From Spirochaetaceae bacterium (GTDB lineage: Bacteria > Spirochaetota > Spirochaetia > SZUA-6 > Bin103): a DNA stretch of 10,433 nt. Under the pieces are notes generated by a model. That model was not told where the DNA came from, made no database searches, and saw only the letters and a program-made list of their open reading frames with translations. Where the stretch lies: assembly GCA_028820215.1 (NCBI GenBank), contig JAPPKD010000227.1, forward strand, positions 10,944 through 21,376. The letters run 5' to 3'. Both the position numbers and the translations under genes were made by a program. Shown piece after piece: positions 1-6,319 of the stretch; the first letter of the stretch is position 1; each line of letters begins with the position of its first letter.

Positions 1-85
1 TGCCGGGGTGGGGGTATTTTGCCCTTCCGGGGGGGGGGGGGGGGGGGGGGGCGGTTGGGGGCCCGGGGGCCCCCCTACCCGAGGC
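1..85. other. G-rich low-complexity window edge, probable artefact
   Basis: This stretch lies downstream of the sulfur-carrier fusion gene. It contains a run of 23 consecutive G (29-51), followed by alternating G and C blocks (57-75). No credible coding sequence, terminator or RNA gene was seen. The G and C blocks could fold as a GC hairpin, but no T run follows. A G homopolymer this long at the very end of a window is typical of assembly or two-colour sequencing artefacts. A real G-quadruplex-forming tract cannot be excluded. The bases before position 52 should be treated as unreliable. Confidence 0.6.
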
Positions 86-1504
86 TCAATAACTCGGTTG
101 GTCGGGGTCGATCTCCTCGACCCAGGCGTCGATGCCGCCGGCCAGGTTGACCACGTCGGAGAACCCTTCCGAGCGCATCAGCTCCACCGCCTTGGCGCTG
201 CGCCCGCCCATCTTGCAATGGACGACGTACGAGTCGCTCTGCGACAGCTCCGAGAGCCGGTCCGGCAACTCGCCGAGCGGGATGAGCTGCGCCTGCTCGA
301 TGCTGTTGATCTCGTGCTCGAACGGTTCCCTGACGTCGATCAGGACGGTCTCCGACCCGTTGTCCAGGCGGCGGGCCAACTCGTGCACGTCGATCTCCGG
401 CACACCCTCTTCCTCGGCGCCGCCTGAGGGGATGCCGCAGAATTGCTCGTAGTCGATCAACTCGGTGATCGTCGGCGAGTCGCCGCACACCGGGCAGTCG
501 GGGTTGCGGCGCAGCCGCAGCTCCCGGAACGACATCTTGAGCGCGTCGAACAGCAGGTAGCGGCCACTGGCGACGTCGCCGACGCCGAGCAGCAGCTTGA
601 TCACCTCGTTGGCCTGCATGGCGCCGACGATGCCGGGCAGCACGCCGAACACGCCGCCTTCGGCGCAGGACGGGACCAGCCCCGGCGGCGGCGGCTCCGG
701 GTACAGGCAGCGGTAGCAGGGCCCGCCGTCGTGGTTGAACACGGAGACCTGGCCCTCGAAGCGGAAGATCGATCCGTACACGTTGGGCTTGCCGGTGAGC
801 ACACAGGCGTCGTTGACCAGGTAGCGGGTCGGGAAGTTGTCCGTGCCGTCGGCGACGACGTCGTAGTCGCGGAAGATCGACAGCGCGTTCTGCGATGAGA
901 GCTGCTGGGGGATGCGATCGATCTGCACGTGCGGGTTGAGGTCGGCGAGGCGCTCGGCGGCGGCGTCGAGCTTGGGTACGCCGACGGTCGATTCGCCGTA
1001 CAGGATCTGCCGCTGCAGGTTGGTGCGGTCGACGACGTCGAACTCGACGATGCCGATGCGGCCGACGCCGGCGGCGGTCAGGTAGAGCGCCAGCGGCGAT
1101 CCCAGGCCGCCCGCGCCGATGAGCAGGGCGGAGCCGTCCTTGAGGCGCTGCTGCCCCTCCTGGCCCACTTCCGGCATGACGATGTGGCGGCTGTAGCGCG
1201 CCAGCTCTTCCGTGTTCAGCGCGGCCGCGCCGCCCGCGATCGAAGGCACGATCGAGATCTCGTCCCCGTCGGCGACCGGCGTCGCTTCCCCGTCGCGGTC
1301 GCGGATGCTGTCGTCGTTGACGTAGACGTTGACGTAGCCGGGCACGGTGCCGTCCGCGTTCAGCAGGTGCTTCTTGAGGTCGGCGCTGAGCGCGGTGAGC
1401 TGGCCGAGCAGGTCGGCCACGTCGGTGGCGGCGTCGATGGTGACGGTCGACTGGCCGTCCAGGAACTGCCGCAGCGGCGTCGGAATGTTGACATTAATCG
1501 GCAT
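86..1504 (-). CDS. Sulfur carrier (CysO-like)-MoeB/MoeZ adenylyltransferase-rhodanese fusion
   Basis: This 472-residue protein has three parts. Residues 1-92 are a ubiquitin-like sulfur carrier of the MoaD/ThiS/CysO group. They start with an IPTPLR stretch, carry YVNVYVNDD near 57-65, and end in SIAGG with Gly91-Gly92. The whole domain resembles mycobacterial CysO from memory. Residues ~96-357 are a MoeB/ThiF E1 enzyme: nucleotide loop GAGGLGSP (130-137), DRTNLQRQ (159-166), DGTDNF (219-224), zinc cysteines C263, C266, C337 and C340, and candidate catalytic C280 in SCAEGGVFG. Residues ~368-472 are a rhodanese with active loop CKMGGRS (C430). In the known pathway the E1 adenylates the carrier's C-terminal glycine and a persulfide sulfur makes the thiocarboxylate. 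Here the Gly-Gly is internal, followed directly by AAALN and the E1, so a cut after Gly92 or some other release step is needed. The ATG start lies 3 bases after the JAMM stop. The cysM-JAMM context argues for cysteine synthesis over molybdopterin or thiamine synthesis. Confidence 0.93.
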   Translation of the reverse strand: MPINVNIPTPLRQFLDGQSTVTIDAATDVADLLGQLTALSADLKKHLLNADGTVPGYVNVYVNDDSIRDRDGEATPVADGDEISIVPSIAGGAAALNTEELARYSRHIVMPEVGQEGQQRLKDGSALLIGAGGLGSPLALYLTAAGVGRIGIVEFDVVDRTNLQRQILYGESTVGVPKLDAAAERLADLNPHVQIDRIPQQLSSQNALSIFRDYDVVADGTDNFPTRYLVNDACVLTGKPNVYGSIFRFEGQVSVFNHDGGPCYRCLYPEPPPPGLVPSCAEGGVFGVLPGIVGAMQANEVIKLLLGVGDVASGRYLLFDALKMSFRELRLRRNPDCPVCGDSPTITELIDYEQFCGIPSGGAEEEGVPEIDVHELARRLDNGSETVLIDVREPFEHEINSIEQAQLIPLGELPDRLSELSQSDSYVVHCKMGGRSAKAVELMRSEGFSDVVNLAGGIDAWVEEIDPDQPSY

Positions 1505-1507
1505 GGA

Positions 1508-1936
1508 TCAATCCCCGAGGACGCGTATCGGCTCGCGGCGAAAGGAACTGCCGTCGTCGTTCAGCACGAAGCAGCCCGTCTGGCCGCGGTATTCCGCCCT
1601 CTGTATAGAGATAATGATATACAAGAACAGCGGCATCGCATAGCTCAGGTCGGTGCCGGAGGGCTCGGCCGGATGGTCGGGGTGCGAGTGGTAGAAGCCG
1701 AGCAGCTCCAGGCCGGCCGCGGTGGCATGGCGCTCGCACGCCAGGTAGTCGCGGTCGGACACATGGAAGCGGCGGCGCCGGTCCTCCTCGGAGTCGTTGT
1801 CGAGCGGCCTGATCTCGGTGATGACCGGTCCGGACGGCGGACGCGTGCCGAACAGTGCCCCGACGCATTCATAGGGGTAGGCGCGCTCGCCGGCGCGCTC
1901 CATGTCACGCGAAAGGGTCTTCGAGATCGTCGTCAT
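1508..1936 (-). CDS. JAMM/MPN+ metalloprotease (Mec-like)
   Basis: This is a 142-residue single-domain zinc protease of the M67/JAB family. All JAMM ligands are visible: Glu23 in YECVGALFG, then H83-S-H85-P, Ser93 and Asp96 in the exact H-x-H-x7-S-x2-D spacing. Family members such as mycobacterial Mec hydrolyse the bond between the CysO C-terminal glycine and newly made cysteine, and related enzymes trim residues after a carrier's Gly-Gly. Flanked by cysM and the CysO-E1 fusion, it probably releases cysteine and may also free the carrier from the fusion. No signal peptide is seen, so it is cytoplasmic. The ATG at 1936 overlaps cysM by 32 bases. It is preferred over Met12 (1903) because the first helix of the fold begins before Met12 and a GGGGG stretch lies just upstream. 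An AT-rich patch near 1600-1627 encodes residues ~104-112 with rarer codons. Confidence 0.92.
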   Translation of the reverse strand: MTTISKTLSRDMERAGERAYPYECVGALFGTRPPSGPVITEIRPLDNDSEEDRRRRFHVSDRDYLACERHATAAGLELLGFYHSHPDHPAEPSGTDLSYAMPLFLYIIISIQRAEYRGQTGCFVLNDDGSSFRREPIRVLGD

Positions 1937-2828
1937 GCTGCCCCCAGAAGTCGTCGGCCAGGTACTTGAGCGAGTTGTCCGGGAACACCGTCACCACCAC
2001 CGCGCCCGGGCCGGCCTCGCGCGCGGCGCGCAGGGCAGCCGCCAGGTTGGCGGCCGACGAGGGACTGAGCGGGAGGCCCAGGTAGCGCCCTGCCGCGACC
2101 GCCATGCGGTACGCCTCCGGCGTGGGGACCTCGATCGGGTCGGAGCACAGATCGGCGTCGTAGATGGCCGGCACGTGCGCGACGGTGGGCATGTGCTTCC
2201 AGCCCTCCAGGCCGTGCAGCGGCGTGTCGGGCTGCACGGCGATGCAGCGTACCCCCTTGTCCTGCAGGAAGCGGGAGGTGCCGATGAAGGTGCCGGAGGT
2301 GCCCAACCCGGCGACGAAGTGGGTGACGCGCCTGCGGGTCTGCTCCCAGATCTCCGGGCCCGTGCCGCGGTAATGCGCCTGCCAGTTGGCGGGGTTGGCG
2401 TACTGGTCGGGGTAGTAGTAGCGCTCCGGTTCGGCCGCCACGCGCCGCCGCGCCTCCGCCTGCGCGCCGTCGGTCCCCTCCAGCGGGTCGGTGTAAGTGA
2501 CCGCCGCGCCCAGGGTGGCCAGCAGCCGCTTGCGCTCGGGCGAGGCGTTGGCCGGCATGAGGATGTGCACGCCAAGCCGCAGCGCGGCGCCGATCGCGGC
2601 CAGGGCGATGCCGGTGTTGCCGCTGGTCGCCTCGATCAGGGTGCGGCCGGCCAGCCGGTCACAGGCGAACGCCTGCTCGATCATTCCCTTGACCGCGCGG
2701 TCCTTCACCGAGCCGGTGGGGTTGTAGTACTCGAGCTTGGCGTACACCTCCACGCCCGGAATGCCGTGGCGGATGGGAGCCAGCGGCGTGTTTCCGATCA
2801 GAGCGAGGATTGCCTGACCGCCACTCAA
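1905..2828 (-). CDS. cysM: PLP-dependent cysteine synthase, CysM type
   Basis: This 307-residue fold-type II PLP enzyme makes cysteine from an activated serine (O-acetylserine or O-phosphoserine) and a sulfur donor. Visible motifs are IGNTPL (11-16), the PLP lysine K42 in NPTGSVKDR, the substrate loop EATSGNTG (66-73), the phosphate-binding loop GLGTSGT (174-180), and SPSSAAN (255-261) near the cofactor ring nitrogen. The stretch HGLEGWKHM (205-213) is CysM-like and puts Lys211 roughly where mycobacterial CysM has the arginine that recognises O-phosphoserine. This is a by-eye alignment. With a CysO-like carrier and a Mec-like protease next door, the carrier thiocarboxylate is the most likely sulfur donor. 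The only suitable start is TTG, 10 bases after the E2 stop. No clear Shine-Dalgarno sequence is seen, so translation may be coupled to E2. Its 3' end overlaps the protease gene. Confidence 0.92.
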   Translation of the reverse strand: MSGGQAILALIGNTPLAPIRHGIPGVEVYAKLEYYNPTGSVKDRAVKGMIEQAFACDRLAGRTLIEATSGNTGIALAAIGAALRLGVHILMPANASPERKRLLATLGAAVTYTDPLEGTDGAQAEARRRVAAEPERYYYPDQYANPANWQAHYRGTGPEIWEQTRRRVTHFVAGLGTSGTFIGTSRFLQDKGVRCIAVQPDTPLHGLEGWKHMPTVAHVPAIYDADLCSDPIEVPTPEAYRMAVAAGRYLGLPLSPSSAANLAAALRAAREAGPGAVVVTVFPDNSLKYLADDFWGQHDDDLEDPFA

Positions 2829-2838
2829 GGGCCGGGAC

Positions 2839-4116
2839 TCACAGGGCGAGCAGCACGTCCAGCTCGGCGACGCGGGCGCACAGGGTCTGCAGGAACCGCG
2901 CCGCCGGCGCGCCGTCGATCAGCCGGTGGTCGATCGTCAGCGACAGCGCGATCTGCTGCTGGACCTCCTGCTCCCCGATCGGCCGCCAGGTCACCGCGCC
3001 CACGCCCAGGATGGCGGCCTGCGGCGGATTCAGGATCGGCGTGAACGACTCCACGCCGAAGCTGCCCAGGTTGCTCACGGTGAAGGTGCCGCCGGACAGC
3101 TCCGCCGGCGTGATCGACCCTTCGCGGCAGCGCTCCGCCAGGTCTGCGGCGCTGGCCGACAGCTCGCGGACCCGCAGGCCGGCGGCATCGCGGATCACCG
3201 GCACCATCAGCACGCGCGGCGTGTCGACCGCGAACGCCAGGTGCACGGCGGCCGTGCGTACGATCTCCAACCCGCCTTCGCCGTCGCGGCAGGTCGCGTT
3301 GAGCTCCGGGTGCTCGGTCAGGGTCCTGGCCACAGCGAACAGCAGCAGGTCGTTGAGGGTCACGTCGCTCATCTCGAACTGCGGATCGGCGGTCTTGAAG
3401 GCGGCGCGGAGCTGCAGGAGCCGCGTGGCGTCCGCGTAGGAGGTCATGGTGAGCTGCGCCGTGTCGCGCAGCGAGGCGTGCATGCGCTCGGCGACCAGGC
3501 GGCGGGCGCCGCGCACCGGGATCACCTGCTCGGCAACAGCATGGTCGGCCGCGGACGGGGCAGGAGCCAAGACGGGAGGTTGCACCGGAGCGGCGGCCGG
3601 TGCCGCGGCGCCGGCTGCCAGCACGTCGCGCTCGATGATGCGGCCGCCGGGGCCGGTGCCGGTCAGGCCGGTCAACGTCACCGACAGCTCGGCGGCCCGC
3701 TTGCGAGCCCGTGGCGAGACCGCCAGGCGCCGCGGCGCGTCCGCCGCCGTGGGAGTAGCGGGAGTGGGTGCCGGAGCGGTGGGTGCCGCCGGAGCGGCTG
3801 GTTCGGCCGGTGCCGGCGGGGCTGCGTCAGCCGGCTCGGTGTCCGTTTCGGCCACGCCGGCCTCCGTGCTCCCGATCTCTTCGGCCGTGCCGACCATCGC
3901 GATCGGTCCGTCCTCCGGGATCTCCTCCCCGACGTCGAACAGCTTCGCAACCAGCACGCCGTCGGCTTGCGATTCGATCTCGACCGTGGCCTTGTCGGTC
4001 TCCACCTCGCAGATCGTCTCGCCGGCGCTCACCGGATCACCGATCTCCCTGGTCCAGGCGATGATGGTGCGGGTCTCGCCGGGCTGCGCCAGCGGCGGGC
4101 GAACCGGGACGGCCAT
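2839..4116 (-). CDS. 2-oxoacid dehydrogenase complex E2 (dihydrolipoamide acyltransferase)
   Basis: This 425-residue E2 subunit has the standard order. A lipoyl domain (1-76) carries lipoylation site K42 in ETDKATVE. A Pro/Ala-rich flexible linker (~97-128) follows, then a peripheral subunit-binding domain (~131-167, with SPRARKRA and GTGPGGRI). A second Ala/Pro linker leads to the catalytic domain (~196-425), with GGTFTVSNLGSFG (342-354) and the active-site DHRLIDG (His397, Asp401). E2 passes acyl groups from lipoate to CoA as the core of pyruvate or branched-chain dehydrogenase complexes. The substrate cannot be told from sequence alone. Neither E1 nor E3 genes lie in the window, so it is separated from its usual partners. 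The start ATG shares one base with the upstream stop (TGATG). A GGAG lies 8 bases before the ATG, and coupling to the EIIA-PII gene is likely. Confidence 0.95.
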   Translation of the reverse strand: MAVPVRPPLAQPGETRTIIAWTREIGDPVSAGETICEVETDKATVEIESQADGVLVAKLFDVGEEIPEDGPIAMVGTAEEIGSTEAGVAETDTEPADAAPPAPAEPAAPAAPTAPAPTPATPTAADAPRRLAVSPRARKRAAELSVTLTGLTGTGPGGRIIERDVLAAGAAAPAAAPVQPPVLAPAPSAADHAVAEQVIPVRGARRLVAERMHASLRDTAQLTMTSYADATRLLQLRAAFKTADPQFEMSDVTLNDLLLFAVARTLTEHPELNATCRDGEGGLEIVRTAAVHLAFAVDTPRVLMVPVIRDAAGLRVRELSASAADLAERCREGSITPAELSGGTFTVSNLGSFGVESFTPILNPPQAAILGVGAVTWRPIGEQEVQQQIALSLTIDHRLIDGAPAARFLQTLCARVAELDVLLAL

Positions 4117-4943
4117 CAGGCGCGCTCCAGTGAGCCCTTGCTGAACGCAAGGTCGATCGCCAGGATCGCCGCGTCCGCATGGGAATCGAGGTCGCCGGTG
4201 ATCTCCTCGATGCCGGCGATCAGCCGGTCGAACTCGCCCGCCGGCACGACGGCCATGATGGTCCTGCTCATATCGCTCTTCTCGCCAAGGAAATTCAGGA
4301 AGTCGCCGAAGATCGGCACGCTGGTAAGGTGCCCGCGGATGCCCTTGGTGTCGAACACCGCGGCGCCGCGGATGCCGCGCTCCAGGAACAGCGTGACGAT
4401 GTCATCGAAGTAGCGCTGCTCGTATACCACCACGAACAGCAACCGGTCGCCAATGCGTGAGGTGCCGGCGGCAGCGCGCGCCACGGCCGGTTCCAGGTGC
4501 GCCGCGAACGCGTCGGCGAGTTGCTGGCGCGTCGGCGCGGCCAGCAGTTCCTCGTGCAGCCGCCGGCTGAGGCCGGTCCGGGAGATCTGCGCCAGGAGTT
4601 GCAGGTACTGCTGCGGATCCTCGTCCGGTCCGACCAGCACGAAGAACAGCCGCGTGCGCTTGCCGTCGACGCTGTCGTAGTCGATGCCGCGCTTGGACAC
4701 GGCGATGCCGAACACGAACTGCGACACCTGCGGCAGCCGCGCATGCGGCATGGCGACGCCGTCCTCGAACCCGGTCGACCCCGCCTCCTCGCGCTCCACC
4801 AGCGCCCGGTGCAGCTCGTCCGCGGTGACTCCCTCCAGGCCGGCGCTGATCAGCTCCGCCAGCTCGCGCACGCACTGCTCCTTGGCGGTCGCGCTGAGCG
4901 CCACGGTGCAGGCGCGCGCGTCGATGATCTCGCGTAGCTCCAC
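4116..4943 (-). CDS. PTS EIIA (fructose/Ntr type) fused to a PII-like domain
   Basis: This 275-residue cytoplasmic protein has two domains. Residues 1-~150 are a PTS EIIA type 2 domain. The phosphoacceptor His67 lies in GVAMPHARL, after the usual EREEAGSTGF stretch (50-59). Residues ~166-265 look like a PII/GlnB-type ferredoxin-like fold. A strand at 168-174 is followed by a helix, then GIRGAAVFDTKG (190-201), a loop ending in PIFGDF (210-215), and a second half at 228-264. No EIIB, EIIC or HPr gene is nearby, so a regulatory rather than sugar-transport role is likely. PTS-Ntr EIIA proteins are known regulators of potassium transport, and PII-like domains sense nucleotides or small ligands. 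The gene directly follows a cation/proton antiporter, which is its likely target (inference). The GTG start at 4943 is fixed by a strong GGAGGAGAGG six bases upstream. The PII-like call rests on pattern only. Confidence 0.88.
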   Translation of the reverse strand: MELREIIDARACTVALSATAKEQCVRELAELISAGLEGVTADELHRALVEREEAGSTGFEDGVAMPHARLPQVSQFVFGIAVSKRGIDYDSVDGKRTRLFFVLVGPDEDPQQYLQLLAQISRTGLSRRLHEELLAAPTRQQLADAFAAHLEPAVARAAAGTSRIGDRLLFVVVYEQRYFDDIVTLFLERGIRGAAVFDTKGIRGHLTSVPIFGDFLNFLGEKSDMSRTIMAVVPAGEFDRLIAGIEEITGDLDSHADAAILAIDLAFSKGSLERA

Positions 4944-4949
4944 GATCTA

Positions 4950-4959
4950 CCTCTCCTCC
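4950..4959 (-). promoter_or_regulatory. Strong Shine-Dalgarno for the EIIA-PII gene
   Basis: Read on the minus strand, this is GGAGGAGAGG ending six bases before the GTG at 4943. It is the best ribosome-binding site in the window and decides the start. It lies in the 29-base gap after the antiporter stop (TAG, 4973-4975), which supports an internal operon gene that initiates on its own site. Confidence 0.8.
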
Positions 4960-4972
4960 ATCGTTACCACTC

Positions 4973-6229
4973 CTAGCGCTGCGCTGCAACGCCGCGGGTC
5001 ACGCCGTAGCGCGAGATCAACGGGCCGATCAGCTCGTTGATGAACACGCTCAGGAGCACGATGTTGACCAACTGCGTGACCAGGCGCTGAATATCCTCCG
5101 CAGCCGTGGCCACCACGCTCGCGCCCTGCAGGAACAGTGCGAGGCCGATCGCCACGCCCGCCTGCGGAAACAGGCAGAAGCCAAGGTAGCGGCGCACACC
5201 GGCCGGCGCGCTCATCACGCGCGCGCCGAGGTACGATCCTACCATCTTGCCGGCGAAGCGGGCCGCCAGATAGACGAAGCCGTAGCCGACGATGATCAGC
5301 TCCGTGAACACCGAGAGTTGCAGCTCGGCGCCGGCCAGGATGAAGAACAGGGCGAAGATCGGCGGCGTCACCGGTTCCAGCACCATGAAGAGCTGCCGGT
5401 TGGACGGGCTCAGATTGATCAGCACCGCCCCGAACATCATGTTCGCGAGCAACGGCGACAGGTGCAGGGCGAGGGCGCCGGCGGTGACGATGAACACCAC
5501 CGCCACGGTGATCACCATGCGGGCGCCGTCGGACGCCGCGCTGCGGGCGATCGCGTGCAGGATCACGGCGCCCACGGCGCCGAGCAGCACCGAGAGCCCG
5601 ATCTCCGACCCGGCCTCCGCGGCGGCGTGCAGGACGCCGCCGTGGTCCGCTCCGGCCGCGCCAAGGAGCGGGGTGACCAGCGCCAGGATGAGGCTGAACA
5701 GCAGGACGGCGATGGCGTCGTCGAAGGCGACGACGCCGTACAGGTAGTCCACGAACTCGCCGTGCACCTTCAGCTCGCGGACGATGACGACCGTCGCCGC
5801 CGGCGCCGTGGCCGCCGCGATACCGCCCAGCAGCAGGGCGAACCAGGACTCCAGCCCCAGAACCCTGAGCACGGTGCTGACCACCAGGAACGCCAGGAAC
5901 GCCTCCAGCACGGTGATCACCAGGATCTTGGCGCCGGACCGGCGCAGCTTGGGAAGCTGAAACTCGCCGCCGATCGTGATGGCGATGAAAGCCAGCGCCA
6001 CCTCCGTGACCGGCTGCAGCCGCGCGGTCGCATGGTGGGTGACAAGACCCGTGACCGAGTCTCCCAGCGCAAGGCCGGCAACGATGTAGCCGGTGATGGC
6101 CGGCAACCCGATGAGGCCGGCCAGCCGGCCGGCGAAGTAGCCGCACAGCAGGAGCATGCCCAGGCTGAGGACCGGGCTGGCGTCGGCGACGGCCGCGACT
6201 CGCTCGACCGCCGCTGCGAGCCACTGCAC
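4973..6229 (-). CDS. CPA2-family cation/proton antiporter
   Basis: This 418-residue integral membrane protein has roughly 11-12 hydrophobic segments, the first near 17-40 and the last near 381-405. Family marks include GLPAITGYIVAGLALG (41-56), ITIGGEF (84-90), AATAPAATVVIVRELK (139-154), the acidic pair Asp170-Asp171 in GVVAFDDA, and FFILAGAEL (295-303). These match the Na+/H+ exchanger domain of the KefB/NapA type, which swaps Na+ or K+ for H+ at the inner membrane. No TrkA-N or other cytoplasmic tail is fused, unlike KefB/KefC. Regulation may instead come from the EIIA-PII protein encoded next. It starts with GTG. A stop codon lies one codon upstream, so no longer reading is possible. There is no Shine-Dalgarno sequence, but a good promoter sits 7 bases upstream, suggesting a leaderless mRNA. 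It is the first gene of the six-gene unit. Confidence 0.92.
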   Translation of the reverse strand: MQWLAAAVERVAAVADASPVLSLGMLLLCGYFAGRLAGLIGLPAITGYIVAGLALGDSVTGLVTHHATARLQPVTEVALAFIAITIGGEFQLPKLRRSGAKILVITVLEAFLAFLVVSTVLRVLGLESWFALLLGGIAAATAPAATVVIVRELKVHGEFVDYLYGVVAFDDAIAVLLFSLILALVTPLLGAAGADHGGVLHAAAEAGSEIGLSVLLGAVGAVILHAIARSAASDGARMVITVAVVFIVTAGALALHLSPLLANMMFGAVLINLSPSNRQLFMVLEPVTPPIFALFFILAGAELQLSVFTELIIVGYGFVYLAARFAGKMVGSYLGARVMSAPAGVRRYLGFCLFPQAGVAIGLALFLQGASVVATAAEDIQRLVTQLVNIVLLSVFINELIGPLISRYGVTRGVAAQR

Positions 6230-6236
6230 GGCTCAG

Positions 6237-6265
6237 AGCGTAGGTTCCGCCGGCAGCGTCGTCAA
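6237..6265 (-). promoter_or_regulatory. Promoter of the antiporter-cysteine operon, probably leaderless
   Basis: On the minus strand, a -35 box TTGACG (6265-6260) is followed by a 17-base spacer and a -10 box TACGCT (6242-6237). Only seven bases (CTGAGCC) separate the -10 box from the GTG start at 6229. A normal start site 7-8 bases after the -10 would therefore fall at or next to the start codon. The absence of a Shine-Dalgarno sequence fits this. The call rests on match to the sigma-70 consensus and the repeat of the same layout at the DoxX gene. Confidence 0.6.
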
Positions 6266-6304
6266 TTCGACCGGGCAGTCTGGCATGCCGGCCGGGCGGC
6301 GGTG

Positions 6305-6310
6305 TAGCCT
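6305..6310 (+). promoter_or_regulatory. Possible -10 box for the lipoprotein gene
   Basis: TAGCCT lies 9 bases before the GTG at 6320 and 12 before the ATG at 6323. It is identical to the -10 box proposed for the DoxX gene. No good -35 was found at 16-18 bases; the nearest match is CTGGCA at 6280-6285 with a 19-base spacer. It shares the 90-base divergent region (6230-6319) with the antiporter promoter. That region also holds a GGCATGCC palindrome at 6282-6289. Confidence 0.3.
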
Positions 6311-6319
6311 GCCTGCGCC

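Noticed and set aside
1199..1240. Programmed frameshift or separate start between the carrier and E1 domains
   Set aside because: The frame is continuous, with no slippery heptamer, and no ATG or GTG with a Shine-Dalgarno is visible before the E1 domain.
86..1504. Molybdopterin (MoeB) or thiamine (ThiF) synthesis role for the fusion
   Set aside because: No moa, moe or thi genes are nearby, while cysM and a Mec-like protease are, and the carrier domain reads most like CysO.
1902..3044. Long plus-strand open frame of 380 codons opposite cysM and the E2 end
   Set aside because: It is Arg/Gly/Ala-rich with no recognisable domain and lies entirely opposite well-supported genes. It is a typical antisense shadow in GC-rich DNA.
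2926..4413. Plus-strand open frame of 495 codons opposite the E2 and EIIA-PII genes
   Set aside because: It has low-complexity basic composition, crosses a gene boundary on the other strand and shows no motif.
4947..4961. Four-codon mini-gene (MEER) just before the EIIA-PII start
   Set aside because: It exists only because a chance ATG precedes the Shine-Dalgarno sequence, and a leader peptide role has no support.
4947..6224. Minus-strand open frame of 425 codons in a second frame across the antiporter
   Set aside because: It is strongly Arg/Gly-rich, whereas the overlapping frame has clear membrane segments and family motifs.
5318..6307. Plus-strand open frame of 329 codons opposite the antiporter
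   Set aside because: It is a hydrophilic Gln/Asp/Arg-rich shadow of hydrophobic codons, with no domain.
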